Origin: Chrysoperla carnea
Lineage: Eukaryota; Arthropoda; Insecta; Neuroptera; Chrysopidae
NCBI RefSeq assembly: GCF_905475395.1
Contig: NC_058339.1
Coordinates: 92,638,520 to 92,702,519, forward strand
Direction of reading: 5' to 3'
DNA: 64,000 bases
Below are positions 59,674 to 64,000 of the stretch, piece by piece. Within the stretch, counting starts at the first letter, position 1. Every line of letters begins with the position of its first letter. Below the pieces are notes generated by a model. The model was not told the DNA's origin. It ran no database searches and was given only the letters and a program-made list of their open reading frames with translations. The translations under genes were made by a program, and so were the position numbers.

Positions 59674-60319
59674 ACTACAATTTGTTGTTTTTTTTTGTTT
59701 CTTTAAAATATATTTCATCGTATTTTTATTAATTTTATATTCTAAGTATGTTCAATCCAATTACCTGATTTTCTTACAGGAAAAAGAATTCTCATAAACC
59801 TTATAGTCTAGGTCTTTAGGTGATAAAAGAATATAGTGTGTAAATAAATATGCCAAAATTTTTTAAGTGTAGATCCCTTGCCTCGGGAATGGAACAGTGA
59901 ACCCCCTTCCCCTGTGCAAGGGTTGGGAATACGCTATACTAATCGAAATATTCGACTTTTTCAAAGTGTTGACAATCTAAGTCTGAATGTTTCCAGGAGT
60001 ATTTTTCAAAATATTTAAAAGTATTGTAATAAAATATAAAAATAATATTTTTATTCAATAATAAATGATTTTTACAAAATAAAGTGTTTTTTTTATTATC
60101 CTCTGTTCTTTATCATTAAGGTATTATGAGCGCCAAGGTAAGTTTAGACTTGTGCGTGGAGGTTATAAGTTGAAGGGATCGCTAAGTTGAAAAGGAAAAA
60201 AAGCAAATAATGAAATTATTATTAATTATTATTATTATTTACTAATGAATAAATTATAAATTATCTATTCTACTTTATAAATTTGAATGGTACTAACTTC
60301 ATCTACTTGTACTCATAAA
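59674..60319. other. RPA2 3' region and intergenic DNA
   Basis: Probable polyadenylation signals AATAAA at 59843-59848 and 60078-60083. A less AT-rich stretch near 59872-59930 contains CCCTTGC and, 40 bases on, GCAAGGG, a weak hairpin. A short match to the repeat start near 24450 (TGAGCGCCAAGGTAAG) lies at about 60130. Confidence 0.5.
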
Positions 60320-60464
60320 CAGCTAACTTCGCAGATACTACTTACCGACAACAGCGCGGCTGGTGGCTGAAAAATGAACTATAAATTCTACAAATTTTCA
60401 GGGACAGACGCGCTAATGCTTTAGCGCGTAGCGATCGTTCTCCTTCTTTATAGTTTCCATGGTA
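60320..60464 (+). repeat. Dispersed repeat, copy 2, with perfect hairpin
   Basis: Second copy of the repeat at 54917-55062. In this copy ACGCGCTAA, TGCT and TTAGCGCGT (about 60398-60419) form a perfect 9-bp stem with a four-base loop. In copy 1 the arms have decayed. The repeat ends at the same CATGGTA. Confidence 0.8.
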
Positions 60465-60467
60465 TGT

Positions 60468-60754
60468 ACCTTGGTAGAATCAGACAAAGTATGCTCTTTG
60501 TGCAAGTAGGCGTAGGGTGGGGGAATGCTCTCACTCTCGGTAATCTCTCTCACACGGTACCCAGTTACCGCCATATTGATTGCTTGTTTACATTCGAACT
60601 GTCAAGTTGATTTATTTATTTAATAATTTTTTTACATATTTACTATCAACAAATATGACATAAGCATTATGGTGGTGACTGGGTACCGTGTGAGAGAGTA
60701 AGAGACTGTCCCCAGCCTTTCATAAGAGCATAACTTGTCTGATTCTACCAAGGT
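60468..60754. mobile_element. 287-bp MITE with ATGT direct flanks
   Basis: The left end ACCTTGGTAGAATCAGACAA is perfectly inverted at the right end TTGTCTGATTCTACCAAGGT except for one base at the join between stem and interior. A second inverted pair, CTCTCACACGGTACCCAGT and ACTGGGTACCGTGTGAGAG, lies inside. ATGT is found on both sides (60464-60467 and 60755-60758). Because the flanks overlap a GTAC/TATGTAC context, the true target duplication could be shorter or longer. No transposase is present. The plus-strand interior includes a non-AT-rich stretch at 60500-60600. Confidence 0.88.
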
Positions 60755-61517
60755 ATGTACTGAGTTTATTTTAGTGTTGTTTAGGTCGTGTTTATTTGTG
60801 ATTATTATATAAATGGTTAGACATTGCATTTAACATACATAAAAGTAGTAAATATTTGTTAGTATTAAATGCTATTCTGTTTCAAATATTTCAATAAATT
60901 ATTATTTTACTAATTCTTGTTATTGTATTTAAAAAATTTTACTTTATTTTATAAGAAGACAAATAAATATATAAAAAATTTAAAAAAAAATGATAAACTG
61001 AATAGAAATAATTCAAATAGTACATAATTCCCGCAATTTTTTTCACTTTAAGTGACTTTCTCAGGGGGTTTTTTGGACAACATTTGATGTTCAGTAGAAT
61101 TGCCTATCTATTTATGTAATAAATTATAATCTGTGATCCCGACTAGTAAAGTCGCTATGTAAACTGCTGAATTTGTTTTGTTCCTTTTCAGTTTATATTT
61201 AACTCAATCGGGTTAATTTGATTTTTTAAATTATTATATTTTTATTAATAAATTTTAAATTAAAAATAAATTTGAATTAATGAAGTAGTACATAATATGT
61301 ACACTATGTGGTGCTAGTATCGCTAATAAAAACAAAACTGGCGTCTATTTGACAGCTTATGATTATGAGAGAGTGTTAGTGGTGATTTCAAAGCTAAGAT
61401 TTGTTCACCATTTTACTGTGATATCATAACCCTTATTATAATAATAAGTGTGTTTAAAAAAAATATGTGATTTTATTATTTTACAAGAACAGATACCGGT
61501 TCATTTTAAAAGTGAAA
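60755..61517 (+). promoter_or_regulatory. BCL7 upstream region
   Basis: AT-rich interval leading to the BCL7 start codon at 61518. The non-AT-rich stretch 61300-61390 is a likely place for the promoter and 5' leader. I see no specific sites that I would name. Confidence 0.35.
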
Positions 61518-62687
61518 ATGTCTCGATCAATCAGAGCTGAAACACGAAGTCGAGCCAAAGACGATATTAAACGTGTGATGCAAGTTGTTGACAAAGTTCG
61601 AAGATGGTAGGGTTATATTTATTTTTTTTACCTATATTTATTTTTTATTAATGTTTACAATCCTTTTTAAAAGGGAAAAGAAATGGGTAACAATCGGTGA
61701 AACAACCATGAAAATATATAAATGGGTTCCAATATCAACCAGTGAACAGAAGAAGAAAAAAGATATTAAAGAAAATGGTACGAGTAGAAAAACAGCCGGT
61801 TTAGATAATTCCAGTTCGAATTTCAGTTTAGCCGAAGATTCTAATACATGTAAGATGTTTTAATTTTGTCGATCTTCTTATTAATTAACTTTTTTAATTT
61901 AACGTGTAACGTAAATTATTCACATTTCTTCGAAATAATAATATGCCGAATACAATATTTCAAACAGGGTTAGTACTGCAAAATTTTGAAGAAAATTTCA
62001 CAGGACTTTTTCAAACCCCTCCTCCCTCTCAAATTTGTATTAAATATAAGATGAAGACAATAATGTAAAAGCAACATCTCACTAGGGGGTAAGCTTACCA
62101 ACTGAAATATTGAGAAAATCTGGAATCATTCTCATAATCGTCATTTTAAACAAATTTTGCGCCTAAAAAACAATTTAATATCGATTGTGGCTTTCCAGTA
62201 AAGAATCTACCAATACTTTTTCTCCAATTTTGTTGAAAATTGGGAAATCCTTGGGAAATTTTGTTGAAAAATGAAGGAGTTAGAGCCATTTTTTAAATTT
62301 CGAACAAGTATTGAATTCGAAGCGTCTGAGCAGGCCTGGATTTATTGATTGCGCCACATGGGCCATGCCCTTGGGCCATAAGCTTTTTGAAATAATGACG
62401 AATTCTTAAGCATGGAAGCTTTTTTGTTCAGTTCAAATTATTTATGTAATTTATTGTATTAGATCTAGCCGAAGAAACTTGGGGCGGCATTTTTTGCCAT
62501 TGCCCAAGATTCGGGTGAAAATTATTGTATAATATTAAATTATTAATAATATTAAAATTTTTATTTAGGTTTTTCAATGGTAAGTGATTCACAAGGTCCA
62601 ACTGATTTTTCAACACATATGGCATTTTCAGAAGACTCAAATTCACAAAGTAGTGAACCAGGAGCGAAACGTTTAAAGACTGATTGA
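61518..62687 (+). CDS. BCL7: BCL7 family protein, SWI/SNF (BAF) subunit, three exons
   Basis: An accessory subunit of SWI/SNF (BAF, BAP in insects) chromatin-remodelling complexes. Exons by GT-AG borders and an unbroken frame: 61518-61606, 61674-61849 and 62569-62687. The product is 127 residues, shorter than vertebrate BCL7A-C (about 200). Residues 1-52 are the conserved BCL7 N-terminal domain, recognisable from [36 protein letters not shown] and the basic stretch EQKKKK. This part contacts the nucleosome and remodeller base in other animals. The middle is Ser/Asn-rich and low complexity. The C-terminal stretch [15 protein letters not shown] is the second conserved block of the family. Intron 1 (67 bp) splits a Trp codon. 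Intron 2 (719 bp) holds repeat-like sequence. Confidence 0.93.
62330..62520. repeat. Possible DNA-element remnant in BCL7 intron 2
   Basis: AGCAGGCCTGGATTTATTGA (about 62329) has the look of a terminal inverted repeat of a hAT-type element, and a stretch GGGGCGGCATTTTTTGCC lies 150 bp on. No matching right end (AATCCAGGCC) is present before the acceptor, so if it is an element it is truncated. Confidence 0.3.
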
Positions 62688-63280
62688 TTATATAGTTGTG
62701 GTTCTTATTTTAATTGCACTACCGCATCTGTATCAGCATCTGCATCCTCATCATGAACAAATTTATTTACTTGTTCTTAACTAAAGTATTTGTGTGTCAA
62801 GTTTTGAAGTCTGAACTCTGAACTCTCAAGTCATCCATCAATATAAATTCATGTGTGAACACCCCACGCTATATTCTATTCTTTGTTCGCCACTTCTTCG
62901 AAATCATAATAAACGATCGACGATTAATAAAAATAGTGATCAGATCTCTTGTTCATCAACAAACATGAGATCTGAGACATTCTTTATTTGCTCCCGAAAA
63001 CGGCAACTTTTTTTTAGCACAGCGGGACGAAAGTTGACATTATTCCCCCACATTATTCACTCATTCGTCGCATTTTATGTTACAAAATGTTCAGAAATGT
63101 TCTAGCCATATTTCAAACAATGATACCACTCTTTTTCTAAATATAGCAATGAAAATACTGCCGTCATAACTTAAAAAAGCCCTATCACCAAAACACAAAA
63201 TTTTACAGTAAGGAAAACACAATGCTTTTTGATGTGTAAAAGTTGTTTTATTGGTCAAAATACTGTGTACTGGGCACTTA
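62688..63280 (+). other. BCL7 3' region
   Basis: Presumed 3' untranslated and intergenic sequence. The plus-strand frame at 62851-63105 has no domain and follows directly on BCL7. I read it as untranslated sequence rather than a second gene. Non-A/T content is higher than in the intergenic average, which suits a transcribed 3' region. Confidence 0.4.
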
Positions 63281-63530
63281 TACAGGGTGTTCTATAATTG
63301 ACTGCAGATCTCATCGCTTCTTGAATTAGCTGAGAAAAAAAAGAAGAAAATACTCTTTACCAAATTTGGATATGAGGCCTAATTTACGAGATAATTAACC
63401 TACTCTTATTTTAATAAATTAATAAAATCTCGTAAATGAGGCATCAGGTCCAAATTTGGTAGAGAGCATTTTTTCTTATTTTTCTCAGCTTATTCAGGAA
63501 GCGATGAGGTAAGCAGTGACACATATGGCA
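63281..63530. mobile_element. Foldback MITE downstream of BCL7
   Basis: The left arm (about 63311-63400) and the inverted right arm (about 63420-63510) share CTCATCGCTTC, AGCTGAGAAAAA and TACCAAATTTGGA over about 90 bp. The left end TACAGGGTGTTC is of the Tc1/mariner type. The right end is decayed and cannot be fixed. No coding capacity. Confidence 0.75.
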
Positions 63531-64000
63531 TTAAGGTATTTCTAACGATAGTAATTGTATTCAAGTACAGTAATTCTGTAATTTTGTGTGTGTAATTTTA
63601 AAATTGAACAAAATAAAAATATGTGTAAATAAAATAGTACTTAAAATTAAATACAAATTAATTAATTAATTGATCCAAACAATAAAATTGTAAATATTGT
63701 ATAATAAAAAATTTATTGTATTCATGTCTTTACGTACATCAATTTAATGTTTAATTCAAGCATAATATTCATGGATTTATCATTCAAAATGCAAGGGGAA
63801 TTTTATGGCAATGCTAAATCCAAGTTTTCGAACCTGGCAGACGATCAGGATATTCTCAAAAATAATAATTTTCAAAACTGATATCAGATTTTCAGATATT
63901 TTCCATCGATGTATTTCATACACATGTATTTCCTTTTTTTAAATATAATTCAGTAATTTAGAAAAATTTCAACATTTTCACTACTGTTCAAGTTTCTGAT
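63531..64000. other. AT-rich intergenic DNA, no gene seen
   Basis: Low-complexity A/T sequence to the end of the window, with no recognisable gene or repeat. Confidence 0.45.

Noticed and set aside
62851-63105. 84-codon frame downstream of BCL7 as a separate gene
   Set aside because: No domain, and it lies in what should be the BCL7 3' untranslated region.

Overview
The window looks like nuclear DNA from an arthropod, most likely an insect. It is very AT-rich. Introns are short with GT-AG borders, and the conserved genes (RPA32, BCL7) and mobile-element families (Jockey-type and RNase H-bearing LINEs, Helitrons, hAT and TA-inserting MITEs) are of animal type. I cannot name the species.

Positions 1 to about 52,000 hold no protein gene I can support. 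Open frames there are short, AT-biased and unlike any known protein. This part is repeat-rich: satellite-like tandem arrays (1.55-3.1 kb with a two-unit higher-order pattern, 30.0-31.0 kb, 35.9-36.3 kb inverted, 13.5-14.3 kb, 37.2-37.6 kb), large foldback elements with TA target duplications (3591-4329, 11313-11921), Helitron-like elements with TC...CTAG ends (37918-38429, 39191-39753, 27785-28344), a decayed Jockey-type reverse transcriptase fragment (26.6-27.3 kb, minus), an RNase H-bearing LINE fragment (45.9-46.7 kb, plus), a tRNA-like SINE head near 17.95 kb and several dispersed repeat families. It could be gene desert or a large intron of a gene whose exons lie outside.

Positions 52.2-63.6 kb hold three genes. 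A ten-finger C2H2 zinc-finger gene (minus, 53165-54502) lies head-to-head with RPA2 (plus, five exons, 58027-59673), the middle subunit of replication protein A. BCL7 (plus, three exons, 61518-62687), a SWI/SNF (BAF) accessory subunit, follows. A 393-bp hAT-type MITE with a perfect 8-bp target duplication sits just past the 3' end of the zinc-finger gene. Other MITEs lie in RPA2 introns, between RPA2 and BCL7, and beyond BCL7.

The most unusual object is a 2.6-kb minisatellite of about 67 copies of a 39-bp unit (55060-57679) that fills most of the interval between the divergent zinc-finger and RPA2 genes. Each unit is a near-perfect hairpin. Because 39 is divisible by three, the array is open in several frames and gives a long but non-genuine 841-codon reading frame.
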